Part shown: positions 1-9,500 of the stretch, in pieces | Numbering within the stretch: the first letter of the stretch is position 1 | Layout: every line of letters begins with the position of its first letter | Origin: Rhizaria sp. SCN 62-66 | Taxonomy: Eukaryota > Rhizaria, unplaced | Assembly: GCA_001724265.1 (NCBI GenBank) | Contig: MEDY01000215.1 | Coordinates: 1 to 49,606 of the forward strand | Direction: 5' to 3' | Length of the DNA stretch: 49,606 bases | Translations under genes and position numbers: made by a program | The notes under the pieces: generated by a model | Database searches by the model: none | Seen by the model: only the letters and a program-made list of their open reading frames with translations | Told to the model about the DNA's origin: nothing

Positions 1-2180
1 GCCGCGGCCAGCTCGGCCTCGCTCGGCCGCGCCGCCTCGGCCGCGGCAGCAGCGGCAGAGCTCTCAGCCGCGGCCGCCTCAGCCGCGGCGGCGGCGAGCG
101 GACATGGCAGCCCGCGCGGACGGCTCAGGCGCGCCCAAGTCGACTCGCTGCGGCCGGCCGCGGCGGCGCGCGCCACGGCCAGCGCGGACGCAGCCTGGGC
201 GCTCGCGGCGGAGGCGGCCGCTGGGGACAGCGCGCCCGTGGCGGCCGCGGCGCGCGCAGTCTCGGCGGCGGCGGACGCGGCAGCAACCAAGGCGGCTGCG
301 GCAGCGGCGCGGGCCGCGCGGCGGCGGTTGCGCTCGGCCAGGAAAGACGTCGGCAGCGCGGCTTCGTGCCACGAAGACAGCAGCGAGCGCGCGCCCAGGC
401 TCCGCGGCTCAGGCTCCACATGCGCAGCCACGAAGTGGGCGCTCTGCTATTGCTGTTGCTGTTGTTGTTGCTGTTGTTGTGAGTCCGCAGCGTTGGCCTC
501 GACAAGCGCTGTCGACGCGGAGCCAGGCACGTGCTCGACCAGTGCAGTCTCCGCGGTCTCCGTCAACTGCACAGGCTCTGTTTTGCAATTCGCCTGTAAA
601 ACTGCTACACCATGCGCCGTGCCCTTGCTTGTCTTCGCATGAGCCGTGGCATTGCTGTTCGCATGAACCGTGGCGGCGTTGCCATTGAACCCATCGTAGC
701 GTGGACAGGCTGGGTCAGCCCGCATGCGTCGCAGTCGGTGCGGATCCATGTCGCGCGTGTACGTGTGCGCTACGGCGCGCGCGCGGGCCGGTAGCGACGG
801 CGGCGCAGTGCCAGACGCGGCGGCGACAGAGGACGGCAGCAGCAAGTGCGACTGCGCTAAAGACTGTGGCGAAGACTGAGACTGAGAAGACCGCGGCCGG
901 GACGCACGGCGGGCGGCTGGGGTAGACATATTCGGGGCAGTAGTAGCAGCGGACCCAGGCCTGTGTGCGTGCTTGGTCGTCGCGGAGTGCGCTGACTGCG
1001 TCGTTGACGCTGTTTGTGTTTGTGAAATGAGGGCAGCGCGGAGTAACACGCTGTCCGAGACTGGCCGCGACGGCGCTTGCGGCAGCGCCAACGCCGCGCG
1101 GCTGTGTGCACGCTGCGGCGGTGGCGGCAGCGCAATCCGCAGCAACTGGCGGCCGGGGCCAGTTGTTGCGGATGTGTTTGCGGCGGCAGCGGCGAGACGG
1201 CGGCCAACGCGCGCGGGCTGCAACTGCGGCGCACCGGAGCGGGGCCTGTTGTTACCGTGACCGGTACTTGCGGCTGCACCGCCGCCGTAGCCGAAGTCGT
1301 CGCCGTCGTCGGCAAAGTCCAAAAATGCGTCTAATGCCGCCTCCATGGCCGGATTTGCGCGGTTCGCTGGAGATGCAGTGTGTGACTGTGCAGGCTCTGT
1401 GGCTGCGGGCTCTGTTTCAGCTGATGCTTCTATTGCGGGCTCTGCTGTTTCGGGACTGAATGTGATATTTGCAGCCAAGTCAAAAACACCGCGAGAAGGG
1501 AATGCCTGACGGGGCGGGCTAGCTGAGGCCGGTTGTGGCGCGACAATAGGTGAGGAAATGCGTTCCTCATGTTCACGTTCAGGCTCAAGCAGCGATTGCA
1601 TAAGTGATGGAGATGCTGCAACTGGGATTGATGAAGCGGGAAGGGCGTGAAATAACTTTGGTGCGTCGGATAGCGCAGTTTGGCTTGCGGGCACTGGTTC
1701 GTAGGTTGTGTGCTGTTCTGTGTAAGTCGCTGAAGCAGTCTGCTTGTGCGCACGCGTCTCGTCGAAGTCTTCGAACGCGTCCTCTTCGTCATGCGCTGCA
1801 GCGGGCTGCATAGATGCGGCCAGACCGCCTGTCGCAAACTCGAACGTGGGCAAACGGGGTGTAGCTGAAAACTCATGTTGCACTGGAAACTCAGACGTCT
1901 GGCCGTCGGTGTAGGCGCTTGACTGAGTCTCAAGCAATTGAGCCGGAGGTGTGAAGGTCGAAGCGAGCTGTGGTTGCGGCTGCGCGTAGAAGTCTTGATG
2001 TGTCACGGTATAAAACGGTGCATTGGTTGCGTTCTCAAGCGGGGGTACATCCTCCTCGAACGCAAATGCGTCCGGGTCGAAGTCCATGCCGGCCAGGCAA
2101 CCTTTTAGCAGTGTTGCTTCGCTCAAGACAAGTGTGAAGCGGCGACTATGAAAATCAGGCATATCAGAAGACACTCGCAA
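1..2180 (-). CDS. Gln/Ser/Ala-rich protein with in-frame TAG, 3' end missing
   Basis: I do not recognise this protein. A frame on the minus strand is open from 2180 to a TAG at 449-447 (577 codons) and continues in the same frame, without another stop, to the window edge. Three starts are possible: 2180, 2162 or the ATG at 2087. I prefer 2087 because codons become GC3-rich there (begins MDFDPDAFAFEEDVPP). The protein is low complexity: an acidic N-terminus, a Ser/Thr/Ala/Pro middle, a basic patch near MDPHRLRRMRADPACPRYDG, then ten Gln codons. After the TAG comes another Gln codon and about 148 Ala-rich residues of the style seen in other proteins here. No ATG occurs in frame after the TAG, so the downstream part cannot be a separate gene starting inside the window. 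No known domain is visible. The gene is either read through a sense UAG or truncated at it. Confidence 0.65.
447..449 (-). other. In-frame TAG inside a Gln run, candidate sense codon
   Basis: The TAG follows ten CAA/CAG codons and is followed directly by CAG. Third codon positions stay almost entirely G or C for the next 148 codons in the same frame, up to the window edge, with no TAA, TAG or TGA. Real 3' flanks in this window turn AT-rich within tens of bases of the stop. Gln is the simplest meaning (a one-base change from CAG). A recent nonsense mutation or a sequencing error are the alternatives. Confidence 0.7.
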
Positions 2181-3289
2181 ATTGATAAAATATTATATAG
2201 TGACAGGTAACAAAATCATTCTCAAAATACAATATTATAGTGGCATGAGATATTGACGTTTTTGAAGGCTATAGTCGACTGCTTTATTTTGAGCAACCCC
2301 CAACGGTTATTCTCAGACACCGAGCCACAAGTGCAAGCGCAAATTTAGGCAGTATCACGTCTAGTTTCATGTCATCATGTTTCTTGGGCCTAAAAATCAA
2401 ATATAACTTCAAAACTTAAGGGATCTATACAATATTGTCTTCGTGTTTGATTTTATTGAATACAGCATGACTTATGTTTTAAAATATGTGTGTCCTCTCA
2501 AGTTTGTTTTGTTTCAATCGACTGTTTCAGTCAGTTTCACGCTCCAATATGCATTTCATTTTACAATAACTTAAACCTGGGTGTAATATCGTGTCTTGAC
2601 TTAGTATCATGCATTTATAAATATATCAGTAACTGAACCACCGTATGTGACTGTGAGCAAGTTAGAGTAACAGTATGCAACAACTTGAAACACGATGTAC
2701 ATGTATCCTCATGTTAAGCAACAGTATTCAAGCAAACTATTCTTCATCAAATTGAAACTGTAGATATTCCACAAATACAACAACGTCTTATAACGCTGCA
2801 AAGGCACGACAGTGAGACACACCAAAGAGTGAACGGTCGCGCTGTTGCCACGTTGCTGCCTCAGTCGCTGGTGAAGCGCAACTTGAAGCCCGACACGCAA
2901 GCAGGTGATATGCCGTGTACTTTCCGTTAACCAGCGCAGTTCTTTGTGTACAAATTTAATTTTTTGTTTTATACTTCTAACGTAAAAATTTCTTCCAACT
3001 GTGTATGTTCCGCCCTTCATTTGTAAAAGTAGCATCCCAAGCGATTGGGCTTTACGAGGTTGTTCGCCACCCTCGTGTTAAACAAACTTTTCAGCTTTGC
3101 TTAGTCATTGCTGCGTTTTCAAGCATTTCTGCAAGCACTTTCCCCTCCCATTCTACTCCTTGTAGCCCTTTTTTCTTCGCCGTGATCCATCATTGATCTC
3201 GCCGAAGCGTCTCTTCACAACTCACTTTAAGACACTGACAAGTCCACACTTACAAACTAAAACATCAATACTGATAAACAACAGCAACA
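2181..3289. other. AT-rich intergenic region
   Basis: This lies between two divergently transcribed genes and probably holds both promoters. It is AT-rich except for a less AT-rich patch at about 2790-2935. Both strands of that patch have short open frames (the longest is 108 codons on the minus strand, 2709-3035). None has the GC3 bias of the real genes, so I do not call a gene. No RNA gene is recognised. Confidence 0.6.
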
Positions 3290-4294
3290 ATGCAAACCTC
3301 TATCTGCAATTCCCTGCTAGCCGTGTTAATTCTTATCGCGGCCCTCACTGCCTCGCTCGCGTCCGCCACCGCGACCGCGGTCCCCGCTGCCGTTGCGCCC
3401 GCACTCGTGCCGACCGCGCCCACCGCCGCAGCAGTCTCCGCTGGCACTGCCTACACGCCCGAGCAGCTGCACGCGTACATCGCGCAGGGCACTCCCGAGC
3501 AGCAGCGCCTGGCCGCGACCGAGCTCGCGCGCCTCGGTCTCCCGCAGCTTCTGCTCTCCGCGACACACAGCGACGAGATGGTGCGCTACGAAGCCGTCAA
3601 CGCGCTCGGCGCGCTGGGCGACCCGCGAGCCGTGCGCGTGCTGCTGCGCGTGGCGCTCACCGACGGCTCACTCTACGCGCGCCACCGCGCCATCTGGGCG
3701 CTGGGCACGGTCGCGGCGCGCGACGCCGCGCTGGCGCGCACTGTGATGTCCGCACTGCAGCAGCTTCATCTGGCGCGCGAGGCGCCCGCGGCGGAGCGGT
3801 GGCGCGCCGTGCTGGCGCTGGGGCTGCTGGGCGACGAGAGCATGGGCCGCCACATCACGACGGTGCTGGCGCAGACCGAGGACGAGGCGACGGCGTGGGA
3901 AGGGCTTAACGCGCTCGCCACGACCCCGAGCGGTGACGCGGCGCAGGCGCTGCCGGCAATCTATCCGTACCTCACGCACGCCGCGCCGCGCGTGGCTGAG
4001 GCCGCGGTGCGCGCGCTGGCCAAGACGGCGGAGCGGCACAACAACAGCGCGCACACCGCCGCGCTCGCAGAGGGCACCGTTGTGGTCGAGGAGACAGAGC
4101 TTGGCCGCATTGCGCGCAAGGCTCTGGCCGCCGCCGCTGCCGTGCACCAGTGCCCGCAGGTGGCGCGCCGCGCGCGGTCGCTGGGCGAGGCGATGAAGGC
4201 GCGCAAGCTGGCGCAGAACGCGGAGCGCTCGGTGCGCCGAGGGGTGCTGCAGGCGGAACACAAGAGCCGCTTCAACCTTAAGTCGGAGCTGTGA
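3290..4294 (+). CDS. Secretory-pathway HEAT-repeat protein
   Basis: A 334-residue single-exon protein. It starts with a clear signal peptide (basic-poor N-terminus, hydrophobic LLAVLILIAALTASLAS, small residues at the likely cleavage site near residues 25-30). Residues about 55-290 form alpha-helical HEAT/PBS-lyase-type repeats, for example VRYEAVNALGALGDPRAVRVLL followed by RHRAIWALGTV, RWRAVLALGLLGDES and VAEAAVRALAKTAE. The C-terminus is basic and ends KSEL, which resembles a KDEL-type ER retrieval signal though position 2 is Ser. I infer a soluble protein of the ER or secretory pathway acting as a protein-binding scaffold; no enzyme motif is visible. The start is the first ATG after an AT-rich leader. 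It ends in TGA and an AATAAA follows at 4566-4571. Confidence 0.85.
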   Translation: MQTSICNSLLAVLILIAALTASLASATATAVPAAVAPALVPTAPTAAAVSAGTAYTPEQLHAYIAQGTPEQQRLAATELARLGLPQLLLSATHSDEMVRYEAVNALGALGDPRAVRVLLRVALTDGSLYARHRAIWALGTVAARDAALARTVMSALQQLHLAREAPAAERWRAVLALGLLGDESMGRHITTVLAQTEDEATAWEGLNALATTPSGDAAQALPAIYPYLTHAAPRVAEAAVRALAKTAERHNNSAHTAALAEGTVVVEETELGRIARKALAAAAAVHQCPQVARRARSLGEAMKARKLAQNAERSVRRGVLQAEHKSRFNLKSEL

Positions 4295-4839
4295 GCAGGT
4301 CACTTTTAAGTAGCTGCGGGGGAGCAAAATATGTAATCGGTGGGGGTAGATGCGCTGAAGCGGGCCGAAGTCGGCACTGGAAGGGTGACTAGTCACTCAG
4401 TGCCGCATGCTCAGCAAATTAAAAACAAAGCATTTCATTGTGATATCGACAATTATTTGTGGCCTTCAAGTTATCTACGCTTGCTAAACGCTGATTTTCT
4501 GCTTACGCACACTTTTTTGAAAAGTGCTTTTGTGAGCTTAATTCTGGCGATCGCATTTTTTCAAGAATAAAAATCTTTTGATGTTCCTTGGAGCTTGAGA
4601 ATGACCCACGATTATCATGCTCGTGGTGAGGAAAAAATCAAGACTAATACACGCGTATTTTATCGTCAATTGCGAGACAGAAGGCATATTCAAATATTAT
4701 AACTATTTAAGATTTTAGACACAAAATCGTGATTCTTATCATATCAATTTTGTTGAGATATGATCCTGACAGTTCGGTAACTCGGATCTCGAAAACTCAC
4801 TCTACACTTTTCATTATTTTGCTTCGCTCCCTGGTCTCC
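4295..4839. other. Intergenic region with possible polyA signal and hairpin
   Basis: AT-rich spacer between two plus-strand genes. It contains AATAAA at 4566-4571, a possible polyadenylation signal for the upstream gene. A 6-bp inverted repeat (CCACGA 4606-4611, TCGTGG 4621-4626) has a 9-base loop. The promoter of the RPN13 gene should lie in the right half; no specific motif was recognised. Confidence 0.4.
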
Positions 4840-6016
4840 ATGTTCAGAATGTCAAGATCCGCCGAAGCCCACTGTGAGTTTCGTGCGGGCCGTGTTGCTG
4901 TGTCAGGTTAGTTTCTGTCTGCTCGAACATCTCTTCCCTCATGCCCCGCTTGATCGCCCCCGTCCTCATCCCTGACCGTTCACCTCTCTACTTACTTACT
5001 CCCCCGACCCAGCCGACGGTTCCGCGAGCCCCGACCCGCGCCGCGGCACACTCGCGATTGCCGCGGCCGAGAGCGGTGCGGTGATCGTTTCCTGGTCGCT
5101 GCGGCCCTCCGGCGAGCGCGTGTGGAGCGCCACCGTGCCCCGCGGCTCGATCGCGCTGTCGCAACGGCCCGAACACGCCGCCGCGCGCATTCTCGCGCTC
5201 GCCCCCACTGCGCCGACAACTGCTGCGGCCGAGGCCCCGCGCGAGGCGTTCTGGATGCAGGAGCCGGCGAAGAAGGGCGATGACGCCGCCGCGGCCACCG
5301 CCGCCGCTGACGCCGCCCTCGTCGCAGCCTTCAACCTCGTTGCCGGCGTCACCGCTGCAACTGCTGCGCCTGCACCTGCGCCTGCGCCTGCGCCTGCGCC
5401 CACTGCCTCTGCGACTGCGACTATTGCGGCGGCCCCTGTGACCGCGACTGCACCCGTTGCAGCTGCATCGGCACCCGCCCCTGCTGATGCTGCTGCTGCT
5501 GCTGCTTCTCCACCTGTGCCTGCTGTCAATGCCTCTGCTCCTGTCGCCGCCGCGCCCGCCGCCACGCCCGCCGCCGCGCCGACCGCTGCGTCCGCCGCGC
5601 CCGCGCCACTTGACCTGCGCGACGTGCTGTCCCGCCCCGTCGTCTCTGGCCCGCTGTCTCAGCTCTCCGAGGCCGCGACTGCGCCGTTGATGCCGCTCAT
5701 GCCCGCGGGCCAGCAGACTGCGCGCGCGCTCGCGGCGCAGCTGGCGCAGCCCAGCGCGTTCTCCGCCGCTGTTGACGCGCTCGCGGAGATTACCGCGGAC
5801 GCCGACGAGGGCGAGGCGCAGGAGCGGCGCTTCCGCGCGATGCTCGCTTCCGTGGGATTGGGCGCGCATGCCAACTTTACCAGCAACTTTGCGGGGGGCG
5901 CGCAGAACAAGAAGAGTGGGTTTGCGCGGCTGATCGAGGCGATTAAGGCCGATGTTGCGGCTGAGAAACGGAGAGCGGCGGCGGATGGAGCTGCCGCCGA
6001 GGCCGACAAAAAGTGA
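4840..6016 (+). CDS. RPN13: Proteasomal ubiquitin receptor RPN13/ADRM1
   Basis: Two exons: 4840-4906 and 5013-6016, with an intron GTTAGT...CAG at 4907-5012; the phases join to give 356 residues. The N-terminal Pru (PH-like) domain, residues about 8-90, matches the family pattern: CEFRAGRVAVSG aligns with the VEFRAGKM strand, PDPRRGTLAI with PDKRKGLVYI, VIVSWSLRPSGERVW with the HFCWKDR strand, and EAFWMQEP with the diagnostic FFWMQEP. An Ala/Pro linker follows, then a DEUBAD-like C-terminal domain from LDLRDVLSRPVVSGPL to the end. RPN13 sits at the top of the 26S proteasome, binds RPN2 and ubiquitin through Pru, and recruits the deubiquitinase UCH37/UCHL5 through DEUBAD. A second ATG at 4849 is equally possible. 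This intron is one of three here lacking the GTACG donor. Terminator TGA. Confidence 0.93.
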
Positions 6017-6521
6017 GCTCGGTTGTCGAAAGAAGAGTAACTGTGATGGCATTGCAAGACTAGGGCCATGTCTAGACGCACTGTATGCGTCTGCGACAAT
6101 TATTTCGAATGCATAGACTGAAAATAAACTAGTCATATAATATATGTTTTTGAAGAGCACTTAAAGCCGATCAAATAATCCACTTAAAGTGTGATGTTGA
6201 TTGAAAAAGCAATCTCGGCGTAATCATTTTTCGGTCCCCGACCTCACTTCGCCGTGCTCAAACAGGCAACAACGATGATGACGACCGAATCAATTAGTTT
6301 TTTCGTGTACTAGAGTTTCTTTAATGAGCAAAATTATAAATTTATGAATAGCCGAATGCGCATCCTATTTTAATCCGTTCTTCGTTTTGCTCAGGACGGA
6401 CTTCTGACTGTGCTCTCACCTCGTATCCGATTGCTCCTCGTCGCCTTGCTTGACTTTAGCCTCCCCACCCCTTCCGTGGGTTTTCAGCCCTCATCTCAGC
6501 CGTCTCGTGCCGTTTCGCACC
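6017..6521. other. Intergenic region with hairpin and AATAAA
   Basis: AT-rich spacer. A 7-bp stem (AGACGCA 6074-6080, TGCGTCT 6086-6092) with a 5-base loop lies about 60 bases after the RPN13 stop, and AATAAA lies at 6123-6128. Together they may mark the RPN13 mRNA 3' end. The rest is AT-rich with no gene. Confidence 0.4.
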
Positions 6522-9500
6522 ATGGACGACGATTTGAGTTCATTCTACGGCATTAGCCTTGCCGCACCCACGGCACAGGGCTCGCCCGCTGCCGGCGCGG
6601 GCCCCGCGTCGCCCGAGGTCGAGTACGAGTACGACATCTCGAGCGCCCGCAAGGTCGCTGCCGCGGCCGCGGCCACTGCTGCGTTCTCTTCCCAGAACAA
6701 GTCTTCCCTGACATCCTCGGCGTTTGTGCCGCTCTCTGCCTCCGCTGCGGCCGCCGCGGCCGCGTCCTCGTCCGCGCACCTGCCGCCCGTGTCGCCCACG
6801 AGCGACTTCGCCCGTTCTGGCGAGGTCGCGGAGGCACGCGCGATGCTCGACCTGGACTCGCAGTACTTCGACTCGGAGGCGTACGTGTCGCACCTTTTTG
6901 CCACACTGCCCATGCAGCCGCTGCTCGACGCGTCGACGCGGCTGTCCACGGCCAAGCGCTCGCTCGACACGGACATGCAGACGCTCGTGTACGAGAACTA
7001 CAACCGGTTCATTTCAGCCACGGACGTGATCCGCACGATGAAGCAGAACGTCGACGCCATGGACGCTGAGATGGCGCGCCTCCAGCAGGCCGTCGCTGCT
7101 ATCCAGTCGGGCTCCGCCAAGGTTAATGCCGCGCTTGCACCGCCCCGCGAGCGCGTCGAGCACTTGCACCACCTCTCGTCTCTGCTGCACAAGCTCAACT
7201 TCCTCATCCGCCTGCCCGCGATGATCCAGACCCACGTCTCCGCTGGCCGCTTCCGCGCCGCTGTGCGTGCCTTTACGCTTGCCGCACCGCTGCTGCGCCG
7301 CTACAGCTCCGTCCCGTCGTTCTCTCGCATCCTGTCTCAGACGGAGCAGATCGTCGCCAACATGGTTACCACTCTCCAGGCGGTCGTCACCGCAGACGCC
7401 GCCGCCGCCTCGGCTGCGGGCCCCGGCGCGCGCCAGTCGCGCCGCCAGCTGCGCCAGCAGTTCGAGGCGCGTCTCGACTACGTCTGGATGCTCGCCGAGC
7501 TCGGCCAGGACGCTGTGCCTCTGTTGGAGGCTCTGCTGCGCCGCCAGGAGGAGCCGTTGCGCAACACGCTCACCGCCGCCGTCGCCGCTGCCAACGCCGC
7601 TGCCGCCGCGCCGCGCTCCGCCGCCGTTGTCGCCGCCGCCGCCGCCGCGGGCGCGCGCGCTGGCCCCGCCGCCGCCGCCGCGAAAGGCGCTGGGGGCGCT
7701 GCCCACGGTCACGCCAGCGGCGCTGAGGTCAGCTTGATCGAAGAGGACGACGACGAGGACGACGACTGCCCCATGGACGACGACGACGACGATGATGATG
7801 ATGATAACGCCGCGCCGTCGGCCGCCGCCGCTGACCCTACCGCCGCCGCCGCCGCCGCCGTCGCCGCTTCTGGTGCCGCCTCATCTGCCGCCGGTGCTCT
7901 GGGCAGCCCCTCCAAGGGCCCGCGCTCGGTCAGTGGCGCCGCGGCGGGCTCAGCGTCCTCCGCGAGCGACCCCACGCACCGTGACAGCGCGGTGGGCGCC
8001 GGCGCGGGCGCTACAGTGCGCCGCACGGGGTTCTGGCGCGTCACGCACCGCGCGTTCCTGCGCCGCGTGGGACGCATGGTCGACTCGGTCGAAGCGCGGT
8101 TGTTGCAGCCACTGCGCAAGGCCGTGCAGCGCCACCGCCGCGAGGGCGCCGCCGCCGCGGCCGCCACGCCCATCCGCGCCGCCAAGCCCGCGAACAGCAA
8201 GGCGGCCTCCGGTGCAGTGGCCAACAAGCCCGCTTCCGCTCCGAGTGCGACGTCTGCGTCGGTGTCGCAGGTGGTCGAGCGCATGCTGGCCATGGACGTC
8301 AACGCGCTCGAGCGTACGCTCACGGTCTGCGAGGCGCTTCTGGCGACCACGATCGACACCGTGATGGAGCCCTACGTCGCCGCCGCGGCCACCGAGCTCA
8401 AGCAGACCGCCGCGCTGCACCGTGTCGCCGCCGCCACACTCGCCCGCGCGCGTGCCCGCGCCACCGCGGCCGCCGTCGCTGCCGTCGCCGCGGCCTCCAC
8501 CCCGGGCGCCGCAGCCGCAGCCGCAGCCGCAGTCACCGCGGTCGGCGGCGTCGGCGGCGACCTCAGCGCGGCGTCGCAGACCTTCGCAGCCGCGGCCGTG
8601 GCCGTCGCCGCCGTCGAGTCCGCGACCTCGCCCGCGGGCGGCGTGCTGGCGTCTTCGGCCGCGTCGGCCGCCGCCTCGGCCGCCGCTGCGTCCGCCGCCG
8701 CGCGCGCTGCCGCGAGCCAGCCGCCGCCGCCGCTGGGCGCCTGGGCGCGCGCGCTGTCCCGCTCGCCGCTGCTGCTGCCCGACGCCGCGGTGGGCGAAGG
8801 CACACGCTTCAAGTCACTCTTCTCGGCCGTCACGACGGATTTCCTTGACGCGCTGCACACGCACTTCCGCGCCCCCATCGTCGCGCTCGCCGCTGTCGTG
8901 CCCGGCTGCGCGTTCCCGTCCTCCGCCGCCGCCGCGGCCGCCGCCGCCGTGGCCGCCGCGACGGACGCGGCCGCCGTGCTGGCGAGCTGGGGCCTGGTGG
9001 CCGTCTGCGAGGCCGCGCACGGCGCTGTTGCCGCGTCCGATGCTTACGCCACGCCGCGCCGCGCCGCCGCTGCGCTCGTCGACGCCGCGGGCATGCCGAT
9101 GTGGAAGAAGCAGCTCCGCCCGCGCGCGCCTCCCGCCGCCGCTGCCGACGCCAACGCCGGCGCGAATGGGAAGGCGCTTGTGCCTTCCGCTGCGTCGCGC
9201 TCCAACAGCTTCAAGGGCTCCGCACGCGACGGTGTCCCGCGCAACCCATTCGACGACAGCGCGGGCGACGCCGATGCTGAGCCGGAGCCCGGGAGCAACC
9301 CGTTCGACACGCCGCTCTCACCCGACAACGCCGTGATGCCTGGTAACCCGTTCGACACGCCGCGCGCGGACGGCCCCGGCGGCGCGCGCGGCTTTGGCGA
9401 TTCCTCGTCCTCGTCATCCTCGTCCTCTGTCATTGGTAGCGTGAACGACGACGACGACGACGAAGAGGAGGAGCGCGGGCTCACCGGCACAGGCGCCCTG

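Noticed and set aside
2709-3035. 108-codon minus-strand frame upstream of the HEAT gene
   Set aside because: No codon bias, no recognised domain, and it lies in AT-rich spacer where frames of this size occur by chance.
4907-4912. TAG directly after the first RPN13 exon
   Set aside because: It is part of the GTTAGT splice donor; splicing restores the Pru domain alignment exactly.
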